Shown here in pieces: positions 18,779 through 27,108 of a stretch of DNA of 64,000 nucleotides. The notes beneath the pieces were generated by a model. It did no database searches and was not told the DNA's origin. It saw only the letters and a list, made by a program, of their open reading frames with translations. The translations under genes were made by a program, and so were the position numbers. The first letter of the stretch is position 1; every line of letters starts with the position of its first letter. This DNA is from Mycobacterium sp. EPa45 (GTDB lineage: Bacteria; Actinomycetota; Actinomycetes; Mycobacteriales; Mycobacteriaceae). The stretch is taken from positions 3,968,001 to 4,032,000 of the forward strand of contig NZ_CP011773.1 of NCBI RefSeq assembly GCF_001021385.1, read 5' to 3'.

Positions 18779-20488
18779 ATGTCGAGGAAGATCCTCACCG
18801 CCGGAACGGTCATCACCATGAATCCCGACCAGCCGCGGGCGGAGGCCGTCGCGGTGGACGACGGGCTCATCGTAGCGGTGGGGTCGCTGGCGCAGTGTCA
18901 GGCGGGATGCCCCGACGCCGAGATCATCGACACCGGCGCGGCGGCGCTGCTACCGGGATTGGTTGAACCACACAGTCATCCGGTGATGAGCGGGATTGCC
19001 ACCCAGCCGCCGGCCCGTTCCATCGCGCCGTGGGACGCACCGGCCTGGTCGGACGCCGAAGCAATCTTCGCCGATGCGAAGGCAAACACCGATCCGGACG
19101 TTCCGTTGTTGTTCGCAGGGTTCGACGCGCTGCTGCACAAGCGCCCCTCGCCGAAGGCCCCCGAACTCGACCGCATCTTCGGCGAACGGCTCGCCGTGGT
19201 CACCGACAACTCCGGCCACGGCGTGTATTTCAACACCGCATTGATGAAACAGCGGGGCTGGGACGTCAATCCGCCCGCCGATCCCGTCGGCGCTCATTTC
19301 GGCCGGAATCCGGACGGCAGCCTCGACGGCCAGGGGTTCGAGACGGCGGTGCTGCTCGCCGTCGCCGGGCCGGTGCTGGCTCAACTGGGCAACCCGCTGG
19401 TCAGTGCCGCCGAGTACTACGCCTGGATGTCTCGCGGCGGCTACACGTCCACCTCGGACATGACGTACGACCCGAAGTTCAAAAGCGCCTACGAGGCGCT
19501 GGCCGCCGCGCCGTCCTGCCCACTGCGGGTCAGCATGTGGGAGATGTCGACCACCGACACCTACAACGCCACGGAAAGCTTCGCTGTCGCAGAGCAATTA
19601 CTGGTCAAGCAGGGCGTCAAGCTCTGGACCGACGGCTCACCCTGGATCGGCAACATCGCGATCTCGTTTCCCTACCTGAGCACCGAGGCGACGCGAACCG
19701 CCGGCATCGACCCCGCGGTGGCCGGCGGGCCGCAGTCGATGAACTACGGCCTGGACCAACTCGACGCCGTCCTCGACGTCGCGGCCCCCACCGGTTGGCA
19801 GATGGCCTTCCACGCCAACGGCGACCTGGCCGTCGAACTGGCGCTGGACGCCTACGAGGGGGCGCTGCACCGGCACAATCTGCAAGGCAGCGACCATCGT
19901 TGGCGTCTGGAACATCTCGGAGCGGGCACCCGCCGGCAGTTCGACCGGGCCGCACGCCTTGGTGTCCACGTGTCGATGGCGCCGTTCCAGTACTACTACT
20001 GGGGCGATCTGCTGGACGGACAGATCTTCGACCACGAGCACGGCAGCCAGTGGGCGGCCTTCGCCGACGCGGTGGCCTCCGGGGCAGTGGTCTCGCTGCA
20101 CAACGACGGGTCGGTCTCGCCACCGACACCGGTGCTCAACATCCAGACGGCGGTGACCCGGCGGACTCGGGCCGGCACCGTCCACGGTGCCGACCAACGC
20201 ATCACCCTCGATCAAGCATTGCGCGCCCACACCATCGATGCCGCCCGAACCTTGCACCGGGACAAGCTCATCGGCTCACTCGAGATCGGCAAGCTCGCTG
20301 ATTTCACCGAGCTGGCCGCCGACCCCTACGCGGTGGACCCCGCACAGCTGGCCGAGAAAGCCGGCGTCGGCGGGACGTGGCTCAGCGGCGAGCGCATCGA
20401 CCTGAGCACCTTCGTCGGAGCGATCAGCGGTACCGATCCTGGGCCGCATGCCCACCTGGCCGGCCACGCGCACCAGTCGTGCTGCTAA
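18779..20488 (+). CDS. Amidohydrolase family 3 protein (YtcJ-like metal-dependent hydrolase)
   Basis: A 569-residue amidohydrolase. The N-terminal beta part (KILTAGTVITMNPDQPRAEAVAVDDGLIVAVG) leads to the metal-binding LLPGLVEPHSHPVMSG. Later parts of the barrel show GHGVYFNTALM, LWTDGSPWIGN, AFHANGDLAVELALDAY, RWRLEHLGAG, SLHNDGSVSPPTPVL and the closing IGSLEIGKLADFTELAADPY. The family hydrolyses C-N bonds of varied substrates; this member's substrate is not evident. The ATG follows a run of eight G residues. The C-terminal HLAGHAHQSCC is unusual in ending in adjacent cysteines. Confidence 0.87.
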   Translation: MSRKILTAGTVITMNPDQPRAEAVAVDDGLIVAVGSLAQCQAGCPDAEIIDTGAAALLPGLVEPHSHPVMSGIATQPPARSIAPWDAPAWSDAEAIFADAKANTDPDVPLLFAGFDALLHKRPSPKAPELDRIFGERLAVVTDNSGHGVYFNTALMKQRGWDVNPPADPVGAHFGRNPDGSLDGQGFETAVLLAVAGPVLAQLGNPLVSAAEYYAWMSRGGYTSTSDMTYDPKFKSAYEALAAAPSCPLRVSMWEMSTTDTYNATESFAVAEQLLVKQGVKLWTDGSPWIGNIAISFPYLSTEATRTAGIDPAVAGGPQSMNYGLDQLDAVLDVAAPTGWQMAFHANGDLAVELALDAYEGALHRHNLQGSDHRWRLEHLGAGTRRQFDRAARLGVHVSMAPFQYYYWGDLLDGQIFDHEHGSQWAAFADAVASGAVVSLHNDGSVSPPTPVLNIQTAVTRRTRAGTVHGADQRITLDQALRAHTIDAARTLHRDKLIGSLEIGKLADFTELAADPYAVDPAQLAEKAGVGGTWLSGERIDLSTFVGAISGTDPGPHAHLAGHAHQSCC

Positions 20489-20823
20489 GCGCCGTCGGCG
20501 ACACCCCAGCTGTTGTCCGGCCATGATGGCGTGGCCGGATACGAACTAGGCGCCGGATACGATCCGCCGGCCGGATACGACGAAGTCGGCGAATTGCTGC
20601 CGGGCCCAAAAGAAGACGTGATGCGCGAGTGGACCGCCGGAACCCAGTCGGTGCCGTAGCTGTTGTTCACATCGGCGGCCCCCAACGTTGCATCGGGGTT
20701 GACCACGTCGTGCCCATCGGCAGCTGCCGTTGCCGAACCGACGAACAGACCCAAACCGGTCACGCCGATCGCCGATATTGCCACGAGCGACTTCTTCACC
20801 AAGTACGCAGCTTTTACAGTCAT
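20485..20823 (-). CDS. Small secreted protein with Ser/Tyr/Pro-rich repeats
   Basis: A 112-residue protein with a signal peptide (about 1-35, VKKSLVAISAIGVTGLGLFVGSATAAADGHD) and a mature part ending in imperfect SYPA repeats (about residues 75-100: SSYPAGGSYPAPSSYPATPSWPD...). No known domain was recognised. The low-complexity tail resembles surface-exposed or cell-wall-associated mycobacterial proteins. The ATG at 20823 has GGAGGGTGG upstream. Its stop overlaps the stop of the convergent amidohydrolase by four bases. Confidence 0.7.
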   Translation of the reverse strand: MTVKAAYLVKKSLVAISAIGVTGLGLFVGSATAAADGHDVVNPDATLGAADVNNSYGTDWVPAVHSRITSSFGPGSNSPTSSYPAGGSYPAPSSYPATPSWPDNSWGVADGA

Positions 20824-20943
20824 TTCCACCCTCCTGATTCGCGCCCCCCGACGGATTGGTGTCGGACATAATCGGACCGTAGGTGCGCCGAATGCAGCCG
20901 CCGTAAGTAGTCGGCTACTCAAAATCGAAGACAAGGATGCGCC

Positions 20944-21345
20944 ATGACCTTTCCCACCCTCGCCCACGTCGCAGTCACGGTGCGTGACCTATCGGTCAGC
21001 GTGCCCTGGTACCGAGCGCTGATCGGTTCGGATCCAGTGCTCGACGAGGACACCGACGCCGGCTTCCACCACTCGGTGTTCCTGCTCGAGAACGGCACGC
21101 TGTTCGGGTTGCATCAGCACACCACCGCCCCGTCAGACCAGCCGTTCAGCGAGCACAATGTCGGGCTGGACCACGTCGGGTTCGGTGTCGCTGATCGCGC
21201 CGAGCTCGAACGCTGGCAGGCTCGGCTCGAAGAACTGGGGCTGGCGCATGGCGGAATTGTCGACGCGCACTACGGTTCCGGGCTGAGCTTCCGCGACCCC
21301 GACGGCATCACGCTGGAGTTCTTTGCACCGCCCGCTCACGCCTGA
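20944..21345 (+). CDS. VOC family protein (glyoxalase/dioxygenase fold)
   Basis: A 133-residue single-domain VOC protein with two beta-alpha-beta-beta-beta modules: LAHVAVTVRDLSVSVPWYRALIG at the start and GLDHVGFGVADRAELERWQARLEELG in the middle, closing with SFRDPDGITLEFF. His in LAHVAV, His in GLDHVG and Glu in LEFF are the likely metal ligands. The reaction is not predictable from sequence. AAGGA lies about seven bases before the ATG. It converges on the DUF4185 gene with a ten-base overlap. Confidence 0.85.
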   Translation: MTFPTLAHVAVTVRDLSVSVPWYRALIGSDPVLDEDTDAGFHHSVFLLENGTLFGLHQHTTAPSDQPFSEHNVGLDHVGFGVADRAELERWQARLEELGLAHGGIVDAHYGSGLSFRDPDGITLEFFAPPAHA

Positions 21346-22799
21346 ATCGCAGCCGCCCCCAACGTCGTCTTCATCAGCAGCACGTTGTAGCTGCCCCACT
21401 GCGACAAGTTCCAGTAGACGTCCTGGCCGGTCGACCACGGATCCATCATCGGCGCGTACAGCCCTGGGTACTGCAGCGACGTCACCAGCGTGGTGGCGTC
21501 CGACCAGGTGCCCTGCGGGGAGTCGGCGGTACGGATCACCACGCTGCCGACACCGTCTGAGTACATCGCCACATACTTGTTGAGATAGGTGTTGTACTGC
21601 ACCGACAACTCGCTGACGTGGCCGTTGGGTCCGCCCACCCCGAACAGCCCCGCCACCCAGCCGCCGAACAACAGGCCCAGCTGCCCGAGGAACCCGCCCG
21701 CGTACTGGTTGCCGCGGGCGGGCAGGATGGGAACCGCCGCGTTCGGGTTATTGGCCGCCCAGGTATCACCGTCCCAGTACTCGTATTTCGTCAGATCGAG
21801 AATGTCGGCTTCTCTGACCCGCGAGACGTATGCCGAACCGAACCGGCCCGAGGGTGTGCCGTACGAGAACACGTATCCCGCGTCTGGCGAATCAGTGGGC
21901 GGTTTGACGAAGGCACCCTGCTGAAAGTTCTGATTCCCGTAGACAAATGGAGTGGACGAGCGCAGCCAGCTGGCCGCCCGGATGGTCTGTGGCGCGACGG
22001 TCCAGTTCTGGCCATTGTCGTCGGAGTAGGCGAGCGCGGAGTAGTTGGTGGTCCACGCACCACCGAAATCCCAAGATCGAACCGACATGAAGTTCACGTA
22101 TTGCCTTGCGCCGTATTGGTTGTCGTAAGGCACTGAGATTGCCGCGGTCGGGATGACCGTCACCTGTGAGCCGAAGAAGCCGAGGTTGCGCGCGCTGCCG
22201 GCGATCGCCTGCTTGGACATTCCCGGTGACATCAACGGCGACCCCGCGAACGGGTCGGTGGTCGAACCTGGAGCGAAGACGCGGTTGATCGGATCGGTGG
22301 TGCGCAGCAGAACGTTGGAACGCCAATTTCCCGACATACTCGGGCCGCTGAACGTGTCGCCGAACATCATCAGGACCTGGCGCCGGTCACCGGTCATGCC
22401 GTTGTCCCACATGATGCCCACGTCGGTGCCATAGATGCCGAATCGGCTCGGCGTCGAGGTGGTGGGTCCGGTCACCCAGCCGACCTTGGTCGTGACCGGT
22501 GACGTGACGACCGCAGCCGCACTCACCTGCGTCGTCGCCGCTTGAGTTTGCTTGATCACCAACGAGTTCGGCGGCTTTGGAGTCGCCGCCGCTACGCGCT
22601 GCCGGGATGCGGCGGTGGCCTTGGGTTTTGCTCGCTGCGCGTGACCGACGGCCGAGCGGGCTGACGATGAGTGCGTCGCCGACGATCCCGCGTCCGTCGA
22701 GTCGGCCGACGCCACTCCACAGCCCGCGGTGACCGCGGCGCCGACACCCAGTGCCACCGCGAATCCACCGATTCCCCCGATATACGCCGCTGTACGCAT
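21336..22799 (-). CDS. Secreted DUF4185 domain protein
   Basis: A 487-residue exported protein: signal peptide (about 1-33, ending GVASADS), a low-complexity Ala/Ser/Lys linker (about 34-95), then a DUF4185 domain (about 105-475). The domain has sialidase-like or five-bladed-propeller-like motifs, for example GTDVGIMWDNGMTGDRRQVLMMFGDTFSG, YSDDNGQNWTVAP, YVFSYGTPSGRFGSAYVSRV, ELSVQYNTYLNKYVAMY and GLYAPMMDPWSTGQDVYWNLSQW. The YSDDNGQNW segment resembles an Asp-box of glycosidases, but the function of DUF4185 is not established. A clearly paralogous protein is at 42146-44191. Confidence 0.85.
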   Translation of the reverse strand: MRTAAYIGGIGGFAVALGVGAAVTAGCGVASADSTDAGSSATHSSSARSAVGHAQRAKPKATAASRQRVAAATPKPPNSLVIKQTQAATTQVSAAAVVTSPVTTKVGWVTGPTTSTPSRFGIYGTDVGIMWDNGMTGDRRQVLMMFGDTFSGPSMSGNWRSNVLLRTTDPINRVFAPGSTTDPFAGSPLMSPGMSKQAIAGSARNLGFFGSQVTVIPTAAISVPYDNQYGARQYVNFMSVRSWDFGGAWTTNYSALAYSDDNGQNWTVAPQTIRAASWLRSSTPFVYGNQNFQQGAFVKPPTDSPDAGYVFSYGTPSGRFGSAYVSRVREADILDLTKYEYWDGDTWAANNPNAAVPILPARGNQYAGGFLGQLGLLFGGWVAGLFGVGGPNGHVSELSVQYNTYLNKYVAMYSDGVGSVVIRTADSPQGTWSDATTLVTSLQYPGLYAPMMDPWSTGQDVYWNLSQWGSYNVLLMKTTLGAAAIQA

Positions 22800-22861
22800 G
22801 GCGCCCCCCTGTCGTTCGCCCTCCAGTATTTGCCGGTCCCGTCACGAATGGGGGGATTTCC

Positions 22862-23554
22862 TCAGAGTTTCAGCGACAGGCCGTCGAGTAGCTGGCTCAA
22901 CCCGGAGCGAAACGCATCGGCATAGCTCTCGTCGCCGTCGTCATCGAAGGCTCCCGCTTCGAGCGCGGAGGCCAGCGCGGGAAACCGATCCCTGTCTATG
23001 ACGCTGCGCAGCAGACCGGGATAGTCGGGGCCCTCGGTGGGCGCTTCGATCGCCAGGGCCGCGGCGCCGCGCACGAAATGCAACACCGCCAAAACCCCGG
23101 CCAGCTTGTCGCTTTCGACCATCCCGGTGTTCTGCAGTGTGGCCAGACCGGCGTCGAGCCACGCCAACTGCCCCGGGTCGACTGGAGGCCCGGCAGCCGA
23201 CGCCGCGAGCACCCACGGATGCGTGCGATAGACATCCCACAAACCCGAGGCCCAGGTTTGCAGGGCATCGCGCCAATCCGCGCCGGCAACGGTGGCCGGA
23301 GGCGGTCCGGGTGCCGCGGACAGCATGAAGGCGATCAACTGCTCCTTGTTGGCGATATGCCGGTACAGCGACATCGTGCCGCAACCCAGCCGCTCCGCGA
23401 GCTTCGCCATCGAGACCGCACCCAGGCCGTCCCTGTCGGCCATATCGATGGCTGACGCGACGATGCGCGCGCGGCTGAGCCCGCCGGCCCGCCGGGTCGG
23501 AGCGGGCTCACGCCACAACTCGGCAAGTGCGTCGGGCACAGTCTGGTCGGACAT
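22862..23554 (-). CDS. TetR family transcriptional regulator
   Basis: A 230-residue TetR protein. The helix-turn-helix is at about residues 25-70 (SRARIVASAIDMADRDGLGAVSMAKLAERLGCGTMSLYRHIANKEQLIAFML). The C-terminal ligand domain resembles the tetracycline-repressor C-terminal class (DWRDALQTWASGLWDVYRTHPWVLA). It is divergent from the DUF2306-like membrane protein gene at 23609, and a 27-bp perfect palindrome lies at that gene's start, so it most likely represses that gene. Confidence 0.9.
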   Translation of the reverse strand: MSDQTVPDALAELWREPAPTRRAGGLSRARIVASAIDMADRDGLGAVSMAKLAERLGCGTMSLYRHIANKEQLIAFMLSAAPGPPPATVAGADWRDALQTWASGLWDVYRTHPWVLAASAAGPPVDPGQLAWLDAGLATLQNTGMVESDKLAGVLAVLHFVRGAAALAIEAPTEGPDYPGLLRSVIDRDRFPALASALEAGAFDDDGDESYADAFRSGLSQLLDGLSLKL

Positions 23555-23598
23555 CGCAATCAGCGTAAACGACCCACATCACGAATGCGTATACCGTA

Positions 23599-23625
23599 CG
23601 CTTTGCGTATGACATACGCAAAGCG
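23599..23625. promoter_or_regulatory. 27-bp perfect palindrome, probable TetR operator
   Basis: Two 13-bp arms (CGCTTTGCGTATG and its complement) flank a single A at 23612. The element covers the start codon at 23609. A weaker copy, GCGTA-N5-TACGC, lies just upstream at 23587-23601. TACGCT at 23597-23602 fits a TANNNT -10 box and would place the transcript start at or near the ATG, so the mRNA may be leaderless with the operator over the start site. Confidence 0.75.
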
Positions 23626-24370
23626 GTCCGTTGCTCTGCCCACCGCGCTTGCCGTGGTTGCCGTGGCCTTCCTCGCCTTCTCCCTGCCGCCCTATTTCAC
23701 CGGCCACACCCGGGTGCCGGCCACATTCGGGCTGCATTACCCGTTGCTGGTCGCCCACGTGATGTTCGCCGCCGTCGCGATGGTGACAGCCCTGGTGCAG
23801 ATCTGGCCCGGCTTGCGCACCCGGCGGCCGGCCTTGCACCGCCGTTGCGGTCGCGTGTACGTGGCCGCCGCCATCCCTGCGGCGGTCTGCGCGCTCATCA
23901 TCGGGGCGTCGACCCCGTTCGGACCGTTCCTCGCCGGGAGCAATGTCGTCCTGGCCACCCTGTGGCTGTCATTCACGATCAACGGCTACCTCGCCGCCCG
24001 GCGGCGTCGGTTCGACGACCACCGCCGGCACATGGCCCTCAGCGCCACCCTGGCGCTGTCCATCATCACCAACCGGATCTGGACTCCGGCCCTTTTTATT
24101 GCGCTACACCCGTTGCAGCACAGCATCTTTGACGGTAACACGGGGCACTACGTGTGGTTCATCGCCGGCCTGGGCGGATGGCTGGGCTGGACGGTCCCCT
24201 TCGTCATCGTTCGACGGCGGCTGCGCGCGCACCCCGAGCGTCCCCCGATCGGTGGATCCACAATTCGTCCCGCTCACCATCCACTCGGCGGACAGACGAG
24301 CGATCTGACCCGGCGCACGATTCCTCTCGTGCCTCGCTCAACCAGGGCGGACCACCAACCACATACCTGA
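23609..24370 (+). CDS. Membrane protein, DUF2306-like
   Basis: A 253-residue integral membrane protein with about five to six hydrophobic segments (ALAVVAVAFLAFSLPPYF, LLVAHVMFAAVAMVTALVQIW, AAIPAAVCALIIGA, NVVLATLWLSFTINGYLAA, the FIAGLGGWLGWTVPFVIV stretch). Between segments it has the DUF2306-type features HRRCGRVYVAAA and FDDHRRHMALSATLALSIITNRIW. Function is unknown. The last 40 residues are hydrophilic and unlike the rest, so the true end may once have been earlier. The ATG at 23609 lies within the probable operator of the divergent TetR gene, and the next gene starts 16 bases downstream. Confidence 0.72.
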   Translation: MTYAKRSVALPTALAVVAVAFLAFSLPPYFTGHTRVPATFGLHYPLLVAHVMFAAVAMVTALVQIWPGLRTRRPALHRRCGRVYVAAAIPAAVCALIIGASTPFGPFLAGSNVVLATLWLSFTINGYLAARRRRFDDHRRHMALSATLALSIITNRIWTPALFIALHPLQHSIFDGNTGHYVWFIAGLGGWLGWTVPFVIVRRRLRAHPERPPIGGSTIRPAHHPLGGQTSDLTRRTIPLVPRSTRADHQPHT

Positions 24371-24386
24371 CAATTCGGAGGACACG

Positions 24387-24623
24387 ATGACTGCACAGAT
24401 TTCGAAGCGTGCCACAGGACTTTTCGCCAGTGCCGTCGCCGCCGGCGCGCTGGCCCTGGGCCTGGGCTTCGCCCCCACCGCAAGCGCAGCCGACGGCTGC
24501 GGAATCGGCTACCACCTCGACGGACCCAACTGCGTCCTGAACGTGCCGGGTCCCAACGCTCACTTCATCAGCCCCAACTGCTGGATCAACGTCAACAACG
24601 ACGAGCGTTGCTACGCGCCGTAA
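24387..24623 (+). CDS. Small cysteine-containing secreted protein
   Basis: A 78-residue protein with a clear signal peptide (about 1-34, ending APTASAAD) and a mature domain of about 44 residues with four cysteines (DGCGIG, PNCVLN, PNCWIN, ERCYAP), enough for two disulfides. It is followed by no further domain. The family is not recognised. GGAGG lies six bases before the ATG, and it is close behind the DUF2306-like gene, so the two may share the TetR-controlled promoter. Confidence 0.72.
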   Translation: MTAQISKRATGLFASAVAAGALALGLGFAPTASAADGCGIGYHLDGPNCVLNVPGPNAHFISPNCWINVNNDERCYAP

Positions 24624-25400
24624 CTATCGCGGCTGGTTGGGCACACCGGGGAACAGTTGCTCGGTGGGCCCAACCGTCACGTAGCCGCCCAGCTTCGTCA
24701 CCAGGTGCGGCGCGAAGACCGCCCCGTACAGAAGGTGTCCGACGATGACGACGGCCACCACCGACAGCGCGGCCGACCCGACCTTGCTCGACGACCGCTT
24801 GTCGGCCCACGCCTCGATCACGTTGCGCCCCTGGTCATCGGTGCGGCCGAGCAAGTAGGCGAACACCATCATCTGCACGCCCATCGCGATCGAGTCGTAG
24901 ATCGGGTACTGATGCTTGGTGCCTTCGAAGATCGCCAGCCCGGGGATCACGTAGCCGTAGTAAAAGACACCGAGCTGGGCCCCGATGACCGCGTTGAAGA
25001 ACAGTGCCCAGCTGAACCCGACGCCGAAGCCCGCGATCAGCAGGGTCTGCGGCCTGCGCCAGCCGAACCGCTTGACCAGCCAACGGCCGAGAGCCGCACC
25101 GATCAATGCCGGGAACACGAAGTACGAGATGTACCCGATCGGCACCGCCGACGGCAGCCCGCCACCCCAGGTCATGTTCATCGGCCACCACGACGGCATG
25201 CGTGGGAGTGCGGGCGGGAACTGCGCGTACATCGCCCAGTCATACGGCGCCTCGATCCACGAGAACGAGATCGCGGAGATCGACACCAGCAGCAGCGGGT
25301 GGATGCGGCCGCGACGCACGCTCAGGTAGATGCCAACGGCCAGCAGCACAAACCCGCCGACGTAGGCGAACGTCTGGCCCGCGATCATCACCGGGGTCAT
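24624..25400 (-). CDS. Spirocyclase AveC family-like membrane protein
   Basis: A 258-residue membrane protein with about six transmembrane segments (FAYVGGFVLLAVGIYLSV, LLLVSISAISFSWIEAPYDWAMY, IGYISYFVFPALIGAALG, TLLIAGFGVGFSWALFFNAVIGA, SIAMGVQMMVFAYLLG, AALSVVAVVIVGHLLYGAVF). The motifs IEAPYDWAMYAQFPPALPRMPSWWP and GVFYYGYVIPGLAIFEGTKHQYPIYDS match the AveC-like family of mycobacteria. AveC in Streptomyces acts in avermectin spiroketal formation; the mycobacterial role is unknown. Its ATG overlaps the stop of a 31-residue membrane peptide gene (ATGA), and it abuts the secreted protein gene tail-to-tail with no gap. Confidence 0.75.
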   Translation of the reverse strand: MTPVMIAGQTFAYVGGFVLLAVGIYLSVRRGRIHPLLLVSISAISFSWIEAPYDWAMYAQFPPALPRMPSWWPMNMTWGGGLPSAVPIGYISYFVFPALIGAALGRWLVKRFGWRRPQTLLIAGFGVGFSWALFFNAVIGAQLGVFYYGYVIPGLAIFEGTKHQYPIYDSIAMGVQMMVFAYLLGRTDDQGRNVIEAWADKRSSSKVGSAALSVVAVVIVGHLLYGAVFAPHLVTKLGGYVTVGPTEQLFPGVPNQPR

Positions 25401-25492
25401 CTATCGCGCGCTTCCGGGTCGAAGTAGATGACCAACCCGAAGATCAACACGATCAGCCCGAGCAGTGTGCCGAGCATGATTACTGCTCCCAT
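25397..25492 (-). CDS. 31-residue single-helix membrane peptide, coupled to the AveC-like gene
   Basis: Short gene encoding MGAVIMLGTLLGLIVLIFG... and ending FDPEARDR: one transmembrane helix of about 22 residues and a short charged tail. AGGAAGGG lies eight bases before the ATG. The stop TGA overlaps the ATG of the AveC-like gene (25400), so the pair is translationally coupled and the peptide may be a small subunit of the membrane protein. It lies directly behind the palindromic operator at 25511-25528. Confidence 0.65.
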   Translation of the reverse strand: MGAVIMLGTLLGLIVLIFGLVIYFDPEARDR

Positions 25493-25510
25493 ATCCGCAC
25501 CCTTCCTTTG

Positions 25511-25528
25511 TAATAGTGGACACTATTA
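25511..25528. promoter_or_regulatory. 18-bp palindromic operator between the AveC-like operon and a TetR gene
   Basis: TAATAGTG-GA-CACTATTA is a perfect inverted repeat with 8-bp arms, AT-rich in otherwise GC-rich DNA. It is 19 bases from the 31-residue peptide start and 39 from the TetR start, a typical site for a repressor acting on both. Confidence 0.75.
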
Positions 25529-25566
25529 GAACTCGCGTAGTCAAGGGCCGACTATGGTGAAACCCG

Positions 25567-26199
25567 GTGCCTCAAAAGAATTCGTCGTCAGCTCGCCGGC
25601 CGGCCGGTGAGGCGCGTCGGCTCCTGCTCGCCGCCGCGCGTGAGTTGTTCGCGCGCAAGGATTATCGCGCGACCACGACGCGGGAGATCGCCGAAGCCGC
25701 CGGGGTGACTGAGTATCTGATGTTCCGCCACTTCGGCTCGAAGGCCGGGCTTTTCCGCGAAGCGCTCGTCGTGCCGTTCACGACCTCTCTCGACGACTTC
25801 CGCCAGACCTGGCAGTCCGTCGATCCCGACCACACGGACGAGACCGAACTGTCCCGCCAGTTCATCGGCCCCCTGTATGACGTGCTCGTCGAGCATCAGG
25901 GCCTCGTGCTCACGCTGGTCGCCTCCGAAGGACTCAGCGACGAGGAGATCGAGACGGCCGGAATCGCCGATATCCGGCGGGCTCTGAGCGTGCTCGGGCA
26001 GATCAGCGCCGAGGGTATGAGCCTGCGCGGGCTGAGGTCGAACCAGCCGGATCTTCCCGCGCACTCGACCGTCGCGATGATCGTCGGCATGGTGGCGCTG
26101 CGGTCCACGTTCTTCGGCAGTAACCCTCCGTCGCGCGAGGCGATCATCGACGAGCTTGTGCAGGCCACCCTTCACGGCTTCCTGCACCGGCCCGGCTGA
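25567..26199 (+). CDS. TetR/AcrR family transcriptional regulator
   Basis: A 210-residue TetR protein with the helix-turn-helix at about residues 15-62 (RRLLLAAARELFARKDYRATTTREIAEAAGVTEYLMFRHFGSKAGLFREAL). The C-terminal domain is not assignable to a ligand class. The GTG start at 25567 gives the expected N-terminus. It is divergent from the AveC-like membrane operon and shares the palindrome at 25511-25528 with it, so it probably represses that operon and itself. Confidence 0.88.
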   Translation: MPQKNSSSARRPAGEARRLLLAAARELFARKDYRATTTREIAEAAGVTEYLMFRHFGSKAGLFREALVVPFTTSLDDFRQTWQSVDPDHTDETELSRQFIGPLYDVLVEHQGLVLTLVASEGLSDEEIETAGIADIRRALSVLGQISAEGMSLRGLRSNQPDLPAHSTVAMIVGMVALRSTFFGSNPPSREAIIDELVQATLHGFLHRPG

Positions 26200-26208
26200 G
26201 TACCGCTG

Positions 26209-27087
26209 TCACCCCGGGCCGTTGGGCCACTTGAGCAGCGAGCCGGCATCGACCCGAATCTGCTGTCCGGTGATGTAGCGGCTGTCGTCGCTGGCGAGGA
26301 ACACCCCGAGGTTGGCCATATCCTCCGGTTCGATGTACGGGATCGGCATCGCCTGGAAGATCGTGAACAACGGCTCGGCATCCTCACGGGTGGCCTGCTG
26401 ACCCGCCTGGGTCAGATCGGGCCGGAACATGCTGTACATCCCGTCGTTCTGCAGCAGGTGGGTGTTGCAGTTCGTCGGGTGTATGGCGTTGACGCGAATC
26501 ATCTTGTCGGCCAGCGCCAGTGACATCTCTTCGACGTACTCGATGATCACCCGCTTGCTCCAGCCGTAGCCACGACCGCCGGGGCCCATGTTCGGGTTGT
26601 CGGTGGTTCCCCGGATCATGCCTGCGGTGGAACCGGTGATGATGACCGACGCGCCGTTCGGCAGGTGCGGCACCGTCACCGCGACGGTGTTCATCACCCC
26701 GAGCAGGTCGACGTCGCTGGCGTCGACGAAGGACATCGCATCGTGCGGGCGGCCCATCGCCATCGGCAGGATGCCGGCGTTGGCGACCACGATGTCGATC
26801 TTGCCGAACTGAGCGACACCCGCCTCGACCGCGTCGCGCAGCTCGTGGCGTTCGCGGACATCGGCCACCCGGGCCAACACCTGGCGGCCGATCTCCTTGA
26901 TCGAGCGCTCGGTTTCGGCCAGGTCGTCCGGGGAGGCCAGCGGGTAGGGGTTCGACGGTATGTCCCGGCAGATGTCGACCGCGATGATGTCGGCGCCCTC
27001 CCGGGCCATCGCGATCGCATGCGCGCGGCCTTGGCCACGGGCGGCTCCGGTGATGAAAGCGACTTTGCCTTCCAGCTTTCCGGTCAT
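26209..27087 (-). CDS. Mycofactocin-coupled SDR family oxidoreductase
   Basis: A 292-residue short-chain dehydrogenase. It has the cofactor motif FITGAARGQGRAHAIAMA, DIIAVDICRDIPSNPYPLASPDDLAET (the insert found in mycofactocin-associated SDRs), VANAGI, catalytic Ser in ITGSTAGM and Y-x-x-x-K in YGWSKR. The family holds NAD tightly and passes electrons to the peptide cofactor mycofactocin. It would oxidise an alcohol to a carbonyl. Last gene of a four-gene minus-strand operon; the upstream P450 would make the alcohol and the ALDH would oxidise the aldehyde further. Confidence 0.92.
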   Translation of the reverse strand: MTGKLEGKVAFITGAARGQGRAHAIAMAREGADIIAVDICRDIPSNPYPLASPDDLAETERSIKEIGRQVLARVADVRERHELRDAVEAGVAQFGKIDIVVANAGILPMAMGRPHDAMSFVDASDVDLLGVMNTVAVTVPHLPNGASVIITGSTAGMIRGTTDNPNMGPGGRGYGWSKRVIIEYVEEMSLALADKMIRVNAIHPTNCNTHLLQNDGMYSMFRPDLTQAGQQATREDAEPLFTIFQAMPIPYIEPEDMANLGVFLASDDSRYITGQQIRVDAGSLLKWPNGPG

Positions 27088-27108
27088 TGTGGGCTCCTTG
27101 TCTCCGGG

